From Cohnella fermenti (GTDB lineage Bacteria > Bacillota > Bacilli > Paenibacillales > Paenibacillaceae): DNA of 64,000 nt. The first letter of the stretch is position 1. Each line of letters begins with the position of its first letter. The DNA lies in contig NZ_SSOB01000001.1 of assembly GCF_004801405.1 (NCBI RefSeq), positions 310,001-374,000 on the forward strand, given 5' to 3'. The notes below the pieces were generated by a model. The model saw only the letters and a list, made by a program, of their open reading frames with translations, was not told the DNA's origin and made no database searches. Below are positions 34,700 through 43,355 of the stretch, in pieces. A program made the translations under genes and the position numbers.

Positions 34700-35572
34700 A
34701 TGGATGCTGACCGCAAGGCACTGGTCGGTCCCGAGCAGTGGGAGGTCGTTGTCGACGGAACGCTTGCGGAGCCGCAACTGAATCATCCCGAAGGCATCTG
34801 CAGCGACGGGGAAGGGAACCTGTGGTGCGGCGGCGAGCGAGGGGAGATCTACCGAATCGATCTGAAGGAACGCCGATTCGAACAGGTCGGTTCCACGAAC
34901 GGCTTCGCGCTCGGAATGAACTTCGACGACCGGGGGCGGCTGTATATATGCGATTCCAAGCATCGGGCCGTATTCCGCTTTACCCCGTCCAGCGGAGAGC
35001 TGGCGAAGATCAGCGGAGGCTCGGCGAACATTCCGATGAGGTTCCCCAACTATCCGGCGTTCGATAGCCGCCGTCGGGTGCTCTATGTATCGGACAGCTA
35101 CGGATTCGGTCAAGCGGGCCCGGGCATCTGGCGGATCGATGTCGAGACGCTGGAGACGGAGCTGTGGTGCAGCCGATCGTTCGACTTCGCTAACGGTCTG
35201 GCCCTGTCGCCGGACGGCTGTTCGCTGTATGTCGCGGAGAGCCGGGGAGAGCGCAACATCTATCGCATCCCGATAGGCAACCGCGGGGAAGCGCTGGAAG
35301 CGGAGATACTCGTCTCCGTTCCCGGAGTCATTCTCGACGGGCTGGTCATGTCTTCCGGCGGAAGGCTCTACGCAACCTGCTACGAGCCGAGCCGGATTTA
35401 TCGAATCGATACCTTCCGTCCCGAGGAGGGACTGGAGCTTGTCGCGGAGGACCCGACGGCTCATGAGCTGTGCCATCCGACGAACGGGGTGCTGGTCGGG
35501 GAGGATTTGTACGTGTGCAACCTCGGACGATGGCACATTACCCGAATTCCGTTGGCGGAGGTCGGAGTTTAG
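34700..35572 (+). CDS. SMP-30/gluconolactonase-family protein
   Basis: A 290-residue six-bladed propeller of the SMP-30/gluconolactonase/LRE-like family. Hallmarks are PEGICSDGEGNLWCGGERGEIYRI (metal-binding Glu of the first blade), NGFALGMNFDDRGRLYICD, FANGLALSPDGCSLYVAES (Asn/Asp metal ligands) and a C-terminal HPTNGVLVGEDLYV. Members hydrolyse aldonolactones, consistent with sugar oxidation by dehydrogenases nearby. The ATG at 34700 follows GGGGGAGAAGG. Confidence 0.83.
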   Translation: MDADRKALVGPEQWEVVVDGTLAEPQLNHPEGICSDGEGNLWCGGERGEIYRIDLKERRFEQVGSTNGFALGMNFDDRGRLYICDSKHRAVFRFTPSSGELAKISGGSANIPMRFPNYPAFDSRRRVLYVSDSYGFGQAGPGIWRIDVETLETELWCSRSFDFANGLALSPDGCSLYVAESRGERNIYRIPIGNRGEALEAEILVSVPGVILDGLVMSSGGRLYATCYEPSRIYRIDTFRPEEGLELVAEDPTAHELCHPTNGVLVGEDLYVCNLGRWHITRIPLAEVGV

Positions 35573-35609
35573 CCGTTCGCCCATGCGGCACTTGTCTGCG
35601 GAGGAGAGG

Positions 35610-36581
35610 ATGGAATTGGAGCGAAGCCGGTTGCCGGGAACGAACTTGGAAGTATCCCCCTTATGCTACGGGGTGATGAGGTTCGGTTCGCTGGTTCGGG
35701 GCAAAGAAATGTACGAGCTGTATCGTCAATATTGCGAGGCGGGAGGCAACTTCTTCGACACGGCGCACAGCTACGCGTGCTGGATACCGGGAGGAGACGG
35801 GGCAAGCGAACGGGGGCTTGGCGAATGCTTGCGCCGATTCGGCAATCGCCATGAGGTTGTTGTTGCTACCAAGGGAGGACATCCGCATCAAGGCCGATTC
35901 TATCCGCGGCCGGACGATTGCATGACGGCGCAAGTCATCGCTTCGGACATTACGGACAGTCTGGAACGATTGCAGATCGACTATATTGATCTCTTCGTGC
36001 TGCATCGGGACGATCCCCGGCATCCGGTCGAAGAAATCGTCGAGATGCTGAACGGGGAAATCGCCAGCGGCAGGGTGCGCTATATCGGAGCGAGCAACTG
36101 GTCGGTCGCCCGCTTGTCGCAGGCGAACGAATATGCGGCGCAGAAGGGCTTGCAGGGCTTTGTCGTCTCTTCGCCGCAGTGGAACTTGGCTCACCCCAAT
36201 CACTCGCCTATCGGCTGGGACGGCCGCTATGACGAGACGGCGCTGATGATGGGCGAACGGGATTTGGCCTGGCACAGCGAGACGCGATTCCCCGTTATGC
36301 CGTGGACTCCGACGGCCTACGGATATCTGGCCGGAGCGGACAGCGGCAACGCGCTCTCGTTCGACAATGCGATCAGCCGCGAGAGACGCCGGCGTGCCGA
36401 ACGTCTGGCCGACGAGCTTGCCTGCACGCCGAACCAGATCTCGCTTGCCTATCTGCTGGCGCATGACTTCCCTGTGTTCCCGATACTGGGAACGGTGAAC
36501 GCGGGTCATCTCGCCGATTCGCTGGCTGCGGATCGAATTCGGCTGACGGCGGAGCAGCGGAATTGGCTGCTGATGGGATAA
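35610..36581 (+). CDS. Aldo/keto reductase
   Basis: A 323-residue NADPH-type oxidoreductase barrel. The catalytic tetrad is seen as Asp in NFFDTAHSY, Tyr in the same phrase, Lys in VVATKGG and His in LFVLHRDD; the cofactor-binding GASNWSVARL follows. It resembles YajO/tas-like members acting on sugar aldehydes or ketones. ATG at 35610 with GGAGGAG close upstream was preferred to 35583. It overlaps no neighbour but is tightly packed in the importer-glycosidase operon. Confidence 0.86.
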   Translation: MELERSRLPGTNLEVSPLCYGVMRFGSLVRGKEMYELYRQYCEAGGNFFDTAHSYACWIPGGDGASERGLGECLRRFGNRHEVVVATKGGHPHQGRFYPRPDDCMTAQVIASDITDSLERLQIDYIDLFVLHRDDPRHPVEEIVEMLNGEIASGRVRYIGASNWSVARLSQANEYAAQKGLQGFVVSSPQWNLAHPNHSPIGWDGRYDETALMMGERDLAWHSETRFPVMPWTPTAYGYLAGADSGNALSFDNAISRERRRRAERLADELACTPNQISLAYLLAHDFPVFPILGTVNAGHLADSLAADRIRLTAEQRNWLLMG

Positions 36582-36619
36582 GTCGGAGATCGGCTATGGG
36601 AATAAGGAGGGGGGAAGGA

Positions 36620-37435
36620 ATGATGCTCTCAATCGACCTGAGCGGTCAATCCGCGGTCGTAACCGGCGGAGGCGCCGGCATCGGCTATGCCATCGCCGCA
36701 GCGCTGGCCGAAGCCGGAGCTGCCGTAACGCTGGCGGATATCTCGCCGGATGGCGAGGCCAAGGCCCGGCATCTGCAGGAGCAAGGCGGTACGGCACAGT
36801 TCGTTCTTGGCGACGCCGCTTCGGAGGAGGATGCGCTGCGAGCGGCGGAAGCGGCCGTCAATGCTTACGGCGGCATCGACATTCTCGTCAATAATGCGGG
36901 CATCTACCCGAGGGGCGGCTTGCTGGATACGACAGCCGAAGTGTGGGATCGGGTCATGGAGATTAACCTGAGGAGCATGTTCCTCTGCTGCAAGGCCGTC
37001 ATCCCGCACATGCAACAGCGAGGCCGCGGCGCGATCGTCAATCTCGGCTCCTCCCATGCGGCAGTGGGCTTGCCGGAGCTTCTGGCCTACTCCGTCTCCA
37101 AGGGAGGCGTGGCCACTCTTACTCGCAATCTGGCAGGAGCGCATGCGAGAGATCGGATTCGCGTGAATTGCGTGAACCCGGGCTGGGTGCTGACGGAGAA
37201 AGAACAGGCCGAGCGCGAAGCCGCCGGACAGTCGGCGGATTGGGTTCGCGAGCGGGGGAGGGCGCTGCCGCTGGGGAGGCTGCAGACCGGACGGGATGCG
37301 GCCAATGCCGTATTGTTCCTGGTCAGTTCCTTCGCCGATCAGATTACGGGACAAATCCTTAATGTGGACGGGGGCAAGGAAGTGGCGTCCGTCTTCGACG
37401 ACAGCGCCGGATCGGACTCGAAGGAGGAGACATGA
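36620..37435 (+). CDS. Short-chain dehydrogenase/reductase
   Basis: A 271-residue classical SDR: TGGGAGIG, Asp in LADIS (NAD), NNAG, Ser in LGSSH, YSVSK catalytic pair and VDGG. The tail after VDGG is about 20 residues longer than usual. Two adjacent ATGs (36620 and 36623) follow AAGGAGGGGGG; either can be the start. Stop lies directly before the GH36 gene. It is the fifth SDR in this locus and shares its NAD signature with three of the others. Confidence 0.86.
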   Translation: MMLSIDLSGQSAVVTGGGAGIGYAIAAALAEAGAAVTLADISPDGEAKARHLQEQGGTAQFVLGDAASEEDALRAAEAAVNAYGGIDILVNNAGIYPRGGLLDTTAEVWDRVMEINLRSMFLCCKAVIPHMQQRGRGAIVNLGSSHAAVGLPELLAYSVSKGGVATLTRNLAGAHARDRIRVNCVNPGWVLTEKEQAEREAAGQSADWVRERGRALPLGRLQTGRDAANAVLFLVSSFADQITGQILNVDGGKEVASVFDDSAGSDSKEET

Positions 37436-39397
37436 ATGTCAATAAGCACACAATGGCTGGAGCAGCGATTGTCCAAGGGGGAGGAGGCTCCGTTCTCCTT
37501 CCAATACGGCAGCGCGGCCTCTGCCGAATGGTTGTCCGGAGCCGACCGGCGGCATGAGGTATCGGAACCGGACGAGCATCGCCGTATTCATAAGCTGGTC
37601 TACAGCAAGGAGCTGCTGTCGGTCGAATGCGTCGCCGTGGAGTATGTCGATTATCCCATCGTGGAATGGACCGTCTACTTGCAGAACATAGGGACGCAGC
37701 CCTCTCCGATTCTGGAGAACCTTCAAGCGCTCGATGCCGTCTTCGCGGGAGAGGCCGAGCGGGAGATCACCCTCATGAGCCAACGCGGCAGCGAGCATTC
37801 CGTCCGGGACTTCGAATTCTACGAGGAGCGGCTCGAGCATGGCGCAGGCAGGGTTATCGCCTCTGTCGGGGGACGCCCCTCCAACGGGCATCTGCCCTAT
37901 CTTCGATTAAATGCGTCGAATATCGGGATCAGCCTTGCGATCGGGTGGCCGGGGCAGTGGGCGGCGAGCTTCTCCCGCTGCGAAGGAGAGGTGCGAGTCC
38001 GCGCCGGCCAAGAGCGCGTCCGATTGCGTCTGCTGCCTGGCGAACGCATTCGGACTCCGCTCATCGCGATTCAGTTCTGGCAGGGCGACTCCGTCGAGGC
38101 GCAGAATGTCTATCGCAGATGGATGAACGAGCACAATGCCCCCAGGCCGCACGGGCGGCAACTGTCCCCCTTCGTCGCCGCGTGCAGCTCGCATCAGTTC
38201 TCGGAGATGGAGAAGGCGGACGAGGACAACCAGAAGCTTTTTATCAACCGTTATCTTGAGGAAGGGGTCCCGCTGGATTATTGGTGGATGGATGCGGGAT
38301 GGTACCCGAACCGAGGGTCGTGGGTGAACACGGGGACGTGGGAAGTCGACAGGATGAGATTCCCCCGGGGACTGAAGGCCGTAACCGAGAGCGGGCATAA
38401 GCGAGGCGTAGGCAGCATCGTCTGGTTCGAGCCGGAGCGCGTCACGACGGGCAGCTCTCTGACCGAGGCGCATCCGGACTGGCTGCTGTCTCCGCCGGAG
38501 ACGATTCCGCAAGGACACAACGCGTTCCCCAATTGGCGGCTGCTTGATCTGGGGAACGAGGAGGCCCGGCGCTGGTGGACGGATTGGGTGGTCAGGTTTA
38601 TCGAAGAGGAAGGAATCGATATTTACCGGCAAGACTTCAATATCGATCCGCTAAGCTACTGGCGGGAGAACGACGAAGAGGATCGGCAGGGCATGACGGA
38701 GATCCGCTACGTGGAAGGGTTGCTCGCGTTCTTCGACGAGCTGCGCGAGCGGCGGGGAGGCATCCTGATCGACACGTGCGCCTCGGGAGGCCGCAGGCTG
38801 GATCTCGAATCCATGCGCAGAGCGGTGCCGCTGACCCGAAGCGATTATCACTTCGAGCCCGTCGGCCAGCAGTGCCAGACCTATGGCTTGTCTCCGTGGC
38901 TTACCTTCCATGGAGGCGGAATCATGCATACGGAGCCGCATCGCTTCCGCAGTGCGATAGCGCCATGCAACATCTTATGCTTCGACATGAGAGAGACGTC
39001 AATCGATTACGAGACGCTGCGGCGCAATGTGCAAGAACGGGCGCGGCTGGTGCCGTACTATAAGGAGAGCTTCTATCCGCTGACTCCGTTCTCCGTCGAA
39101 GAAGACGTGTGGATGGCTTGGCAATTCCATCGGGAAGCGGATGGAAGCGGCATTGCGCTGGGCTTCCGCAGGCAGCGGTCCGAGGAGGAAAGCTTGTCCG
39201 TTCGGCTCAGGGGAATCGACGCTTCGGCGGAATACGAGCTGACGATAACGGACGAACGGCATCGGTGCGAGAAGCGGCGCTTGTCCGGCAGGACCTTGTC
39301 CGAGCAGGGGATCTTGCTGCAGGAACGAACGAAGGGGGCTTCACTGGCCATTCATTACGAGATAATCAAGGGAGCGGATACCGGATGCGAAGAGTAA
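37436..39397 (+). CDS. Cytoplasmic GH36 alpha-galactosidase-like glycosidase
   Basis: A 653-residue retaining glycosidase of family GH36 (clan GH-D) without a signal peptide, so it acts on imported substrate. The N-terminal beta-sandwich is followed by the barrel: WWMDAGWYPNRG, VGSIVWFEPERV, the nucleophile Asp400 in IYRQDFNID, the CASGGRR loop and the acid/base Asp470 in TRSDYHFE, 70 residues later as expected. It is somewhat shorter than the usual 720-730 residues. AAGGAGGAG precedes the ATG. Its stop lies inside the start of the secreted enzyme gene. GH36 also has other specificities, so alpha-galactose is likely rather than proven. Confidence 0.88.
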   Translation: MSISTQWLEQRLSKGEEAPFSFQYGSAASAEWLSGADRRHEVSEPDEHRRIHKLVYSKELLSVECVAVEYVDYPIVEWTVYLQNIGTQPSPILENLQALDAVFAGEAEREITLMSQRGSEHSVRDFEFYEERLEHGAGRVIASVGGRPSNGHLPYLRLNASNIGISLAIGWPGQWAASFSRCEGEVRVRAGQERVRLRLLPGERIRTPLIAIQFWQGDSVEAQNVYRRWMNEHNAPRPHGRQLSPFVAACSSHQFSEMEKADEDNQKLFINRYLEEGVPLDYWWMDAGWYPNRGSWVNTGTWEVDRMRFPRGLKAVTESGHKRGVGSIVWFEPERVTTGSSLTEAHPDWLLSPPETIPQGHNAFPNWRLLDLGNEEARRWWTDWVVRFIEEEGIDIYRQDFNIDPLSYWRENDEEDRQGMTEIRYVEGLLAFFDELRERRGGILIDTCASGGRRLDLESMRRAVPLTRSDYHFEPVGQQCQTYGLSPWLTFHGGGIMHTEPHRFRSAIAPCNILCFDMRETSIDYETLRRNVQERARLVPYYKESFYPLTPFSVEEDVWMAWQFHREADGSGIALGFRRQRSEEESLSVRLRGIDASAEYELTITDERHRCEKRRLSGRTLSEQGILLQERTKGASLAIHYEIIKGADTGCEE

Positions 39398-42300
39398 TGC
39401 GTCTGCCTGTTTTGCTTGCGCTTGCTTTGCTTTGTCAGTTTATAGCGTTGGCCCCCGACCGAACCGTTCGAGCCGCCGTGCCGGCCAACAACGTTGTCGC
39501 CAACGGCTCGTTCGAGAACGGGACCGGAGGCGCGGCGTCGGGGTGGACCTTGGCGGGAAGCCATGCCCGTTCCGGCGATCGTGCGCAAGAGGGATCGTAC
39601 AGCCTCAAATCGACGGCGACCTCGACGGCGGTAAGCTCCATTGCCGTATCCGTTGTTCCCCAGACAACGTACAAAATCTCCGTGTGGATCTATAAAGAGA
39701 ACAATGACGGAACCGCGTACGTGGACATGAACGACATTGCCGGAGAAGCGCAGATCGGCACCGGGGTCGGCAGCGGAGGCGGCCAATGGACGTATTCGGA
39801 GACGACGTGGAGCAGCGGGAGTCTGACCGGAATCCAATTCCGCGCCGTTACGGACGCTTCGCCGACAGGCGCGATCTGGTTCGACGATATTCGTATGGTT
39901 CCGGTCGAGAGCGGCAACCTTCTCACCAACGGCTCGTTCGAGGACGGGACGGGGACGGGAGCGACGGGATGGACGTTGCACGGTCTGCATGAGCGGAGCG
40001 GCGACCGTTCTTATGAAGGAAGCTACAGCTTGAAGTCGACGGCCGCTTCGACGAGCGCGTCAAGCATGAGCGTAACGGTTCAACCGAATGTCACCTATCT
40101 GTTGTCCGTGCGGGTATTCAAGGAGAACGGAGACGGAATCGCCTATATCGATATGAACGATATAAGCGGGGAGGCCGAGATCGGCGTCGATAACGGCCAA
40201 GGAGCCGGCGTGTGGACCTATGTGGAGGAGCTGTGGAACAGCGGCGCGAACACAAGCCTTACGCTGCGCGCCGTTGTTGACGGCACGCCGACGGGAGCGA
40301 TCTGGTTCGACGACATCCGGCTGGTCCCGCAGCTGGTCGGCAGCAACCTTCTCGCCAACGGCACCTTCGAGTACGGCAGCGGCACAAGCGCCCTGGGCTG
40401 GACACTGCACGGCTTGCATGAGCGATCGAGCGACCGTTCGCATTCGGGCGTCTATTCGTTGAAGTCGACGGCAACGGTTACGGCCGCGTCCGGCACGGCG
40501 GTATCCGTCGAGCCGAACACGACCTACAAGGTATCGGCGTGGATTTATAAAGCGACCTCGGCGGGGACGGCATATGTCGATATGAACGACCTGAGCGGGG
40601 AGGTTCAGATCGGGGTCGGATCGGGTCTCGGGGCCGGCGTGTGGACCTATGTCGAGGCCTATTGGCAGAGCGGAGCGAATACGGCGATAACGGTCCGCGC
40701 CGTCACCGACGGTTCTCCGACGGGGGCGATCTGGTTCGACGATATCGTCATCGCTCCGGTTCAACCCGCCGCGAGCCTGCCGGCCAACGGCAGCTTCGAG
40801 GTCGGCGACGGAGCCGACGCGACTTCGTGGACGCAGGCGTCCGGACATGAGCGCTCGGACGATCGGTCGCACGACGGGAACTACGCTCTTCGGGCGTCGG
40901 CCACAGGCACGGGAGCAAGCAGCCAATCGATCGAGGTGACGCCGAACACCGATTACGTCCTGTCGGCCTGGATCTACAAAACGTCATCTTCGGATGTTGG
41001 CTATATCGACTTGAACGACATTCCCGGAGAACCCCAGTTCGGCTCGGATGCCGGGGGCGGCGGAGGCGAGTGGAGATACGTGGAGCAGGTGTGGAACTCC
41101 GGCTCTCTGACCTCGGTCAGCATGCGGCTGGTCAGCGTCATTGCAAGCTCGGGCAACGAGGTCTGGTTCGACGATGTCCGCATGCACCCGTATTGGGAGC
41201 TGGCTTCGGGCGATACGGAGCTGACGCTCACGGTGCTGCACCAGCAGCCGGCCATCTCGTCTCTGCGTTCGGTCGGCTCTTCGGAGGACTGGATCGCTTC
41301 GGACACGACAGTGCCGCTGCTGGATCGGGTCGATGTCGGCGGTGTTCCCTATTCCATCGAGTGGGAATTCGAAGCCGCCGACGTGGACACGACCGACGGG
41401 AAGCAAGTCACGCTCACATTCCTCTCCGATACGCCGAATCTGGAGCTGCGATCCATCTGGCGGGCGAGGGAAGGCAACGGGCCGATCGAACATCGGATTG
41501 AGCTCGATAATTTGACCGGTCAGGCGATAACCGTCTATACGCAGGAATCGCTGGCCGTCGAAGTGCAGCCGAATGATTCGTCAACGCTATGGCGATTCCA
41601 CAAGGAGAGCGGCGAACCGGATACCGTGGGCCTGTATCAGGATTCATTGACTTCTTCCCAGAGCTACAGCGCTTGGACGAATACGAACCAGGACTTTAAT
41701 TCCAACGGCTTCATTCCGCTAGTCTTCGTCGACGAGGCGGGAGAGCGGGGCTTGTACGTCGGATGGGAGTGGCCCGAAGGGCGTATTCTGGCGACGGCGG
41801 CTGCCTCCGGGACACCGCCTTCCGTCAGCCTGCGGGCCGGCTTGCCGGATGACTTCAAGACCGACATACCTGCCGGGGACGCCTACCGGGTGCCTTCCGT
41901 TTATCTGGGAGCTTACGAGGGAGACGTGGATGACGGCAGCAACGTCTTCAAGCGGTGGTTCTTCGACAACAAGGCTCCGGAGAAGACGCGGACGGATACG
42001 CGCGAGCCGTACACCCAGATGGCCGAGATGCTGATGGGCCAGCATTACGATCTGGCGAGCTGGGGAGTGGACGCGCTGCAATGGGATTACGGCTGGTGGC
42101 CCGGCAGCGCCTCCGGCGGCTGGAGAACGGGAGAGGGCGACTGGCGGCTCGGGAACCCGATTTATTACGAAGGGCTCGACATGAGAGGCGCGACGACCTG
42201 GGAGGAATACGGAGAAGCGCTGGAGGACGAGGATCTGGAGTATACGAATTACTTCCTGCTTCATGACGGCTTGTCCTCGGATGCCGATGCGCTCTCCTCC

Positions 42301-43233
42301 ATCGGTCCGAATGCGCACCCCGAATGGTTCTCGAACCGGCAGATATCGGCCGGAGCCAGCGTCGATCTCGGCAATTCGGACGCCGTCGACTTCATCAAGG
42401 AGCGTCTGCTTGAGGTCATGACGGACAACCGCATCGACACGTATCGAAGCGACTTCGAGCCGATCGTCCGCTCCAGCGACAAGCAGAATCGGCATCGCTA
42501 CTCGTCCGATGTGCAGTATTGGGCGGCGACGGGCTTCTACGAGGTGCTGGACTATCTGTATGACAACTTGCCCGGGTTCCGCTACGAGAACAACAGCTCG
42601 GGCGGAAGTCTGAAGGATTACGCGACGTTGTCACGCTCGAGTGTCGTCGTCTATAACGACACGGCCAACTACGAGGATATTCGCAAGACGTTCTACACGA
42701 CTTCCTATGCGATTCACCCGGCGCAATTGCTGGCTTACGTCAATCCCGATGCGTATTCCAGCATTGCGGGAGAGGACGACTACGGCTGGCGAAGCGTCAT
42801 TCTCGGCGCAATGCATATTGCTTCTGCGAACGCTTCGGGGGGTCACTTGCCATACGATGAGGAATGGTATGCCGAGAAGTATTACGGCATGTTCCGGGAT
42901 AAGCTTCGTCCGCTCGTGCGCAATGCGAATCTGTACCATATTCTGCCGCGCCCGGACGGCGTCAACTGGGACGGCGTTCAGTACTTCGATCCCGAGGCGG
43001 ACGGTTCCGGAGCGGTGGCGGGAGTGGCGTTCCTGTTCAAGCCCACGAACACGGAAGGCGCGACCAAGACCATTCACTTCAAGGGACTCGACCCGAGCCA
43101 AACGTATGACGTTGTGTTCGAAGACCGCACAGCGCAGAATACAACCAAGACCGGAGCCCAACTCATGGCCGGCCTGGACGTGGTTATCTCCGAGTCGCGA
43201 GGCTCCGAGATGATCTGGCTCGAGATCCCTTAA
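39385..43233 (+). CDS. Large secreted multidomain GH36-like glycosidase with four carbohydrate-binding repeats
   Basis: A 1282-residue exported protein. A signal peptide (about residues 1-30) is followed by four homologous modules of about 143 residues beginning near 35, 177, 321 and 463, each starting N-x-NG(S/T)FE, continuing W-(T)-x-HxRS-DRS and ending PTGAIWFDDIR-like, the pattern of CBM_4_9-type carbohydrate-binding modules. A beta-sandwich spans about 605-860, then a barrel: LQWDYGWWPG, the candidate nucleophile Asp1023 in YRSDFEP, ENNSSGGS, and the candidate acid/base Asp1092 in YNDTANYED, 69 residues later, which mirrors the 70-residue spacing in the cytoplasmic enzyme. It probably trims galactosides from polymers or oligomers outside the cell. 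The ATG at 39385 has GGGAGCGG upstream. No cell-wall anchor or SLH domain is visible. Confidence 0.84.
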   Translation: MRRVMRLPVLLALALLCQFIALAPDRTVRAAVPANNVVANGSFENGTGGAASGWTLAGSHARSGDRAQEGSYSLKSTATSTAVSSIAVSVVPQTTYKISVWIYKENNDGTAYVDMNDIAGEAQIGTGVGSGGGQWTYSETTWSSGSLTGIQFRAVTDASPTGAIWFDDIRMVPVESGNLLTNGSFEDGTGTGATGWTLHGLHERSGDRSYEGSYSLKSTAASTSASSMSVTVQPNVTYLLSVRVFKENGDGIAYIDMNDISGEAEIGVDNGQGAGVWTYVEELWNSGANTSLTLRAVVDGTPTGAIWFDDIRLVPQLVGSNLLANGTFEYGSGTSALGWTLHGLHERSSDRSHSGVYSLKSTATVTAASGTAVSVEPNTTYKVSAWIYKATSAGTAYVDMNDLSGEVQIGVGSGLGAGVWTYVEAYWQSGANTAITVRAVTDGSPTGAIWFDDIVIAPVQPAASLPANGSFEVGDGADATSWTQASGHERSDDRSHDGNYALRASATGTGASSQSIEVTPNTDYVLSAWIYKTSSSDVGYIDLNDIPGEPQFGSDAGGGGGEWRYVEQVWNSGSLTSVSMRLVSVIASSGNEVWFDDVRMHPYWELASGDTELTLTVLHQQPAISSLRSVGSSEDWIASDTTVPLLDRVDVGGVPYSIEWEFEAADVDTTDGKQVTLTFLSDTPNLELRSIWRAREGNGPIEHRIELDNLTGQAITVYTQESLAVEVQPNDSSTLWRFHKESGEPDTVGLYQDSLTSSQSYSAWTNTNQDFNSNGFIPLVFVDEAGERGLYVGWEWPEGRILATAAASGTPPSVSLRAGLPDDFKTDIPAGDAYRVPSVYLGAYEGDVDDGSNVFKRWFFDNKAPEKTRTDTREPYTQMAEMLMGQHYDLASWGVDALQWDYGWWPGSASGGWRTGEGDWRLGNPIYYEGLDMRGATTWEEYGEALEDEDLEYTNYFLLHDGLSSDADALSSIGPNAHPEWFSNRQISAGASVDLGNSDAVDFIKERLLEVMTDNRIDTYRSDFEPIVRSSDKQNRHRYSSDVQYWAATGFYEVLDYLYDNLPGFRYENNSSGGSLKDYATLSRSSVVVYNDTANYEDIRKTFYTTSYAIHPAQLLAYVNPDAYSSIAGEDDYGWRSVILGAMHIASANASGGHLPYDEEWYAEKYYGMFRDKLRPLVRNANLYHILPRPDGVNWDGVQYFDPEADGSGAVAGVAFLFKPTNTEGATKTIHFKGLDPSQTYDVVFEDRTAQNTTKTGAQLMAGLDVVISESRGSEMIWLEIP

Positions 43234-43355
43234 TGCATTCCGACAATCAAGACGCGAAGAACGGCGCTGAATTTTATTGACTTCCGACATAGCCTGATGC
43301 AGACTGGATGAACATCTACCAGAAGAAGATATCATACAGAAGAGGTTCATCATCC

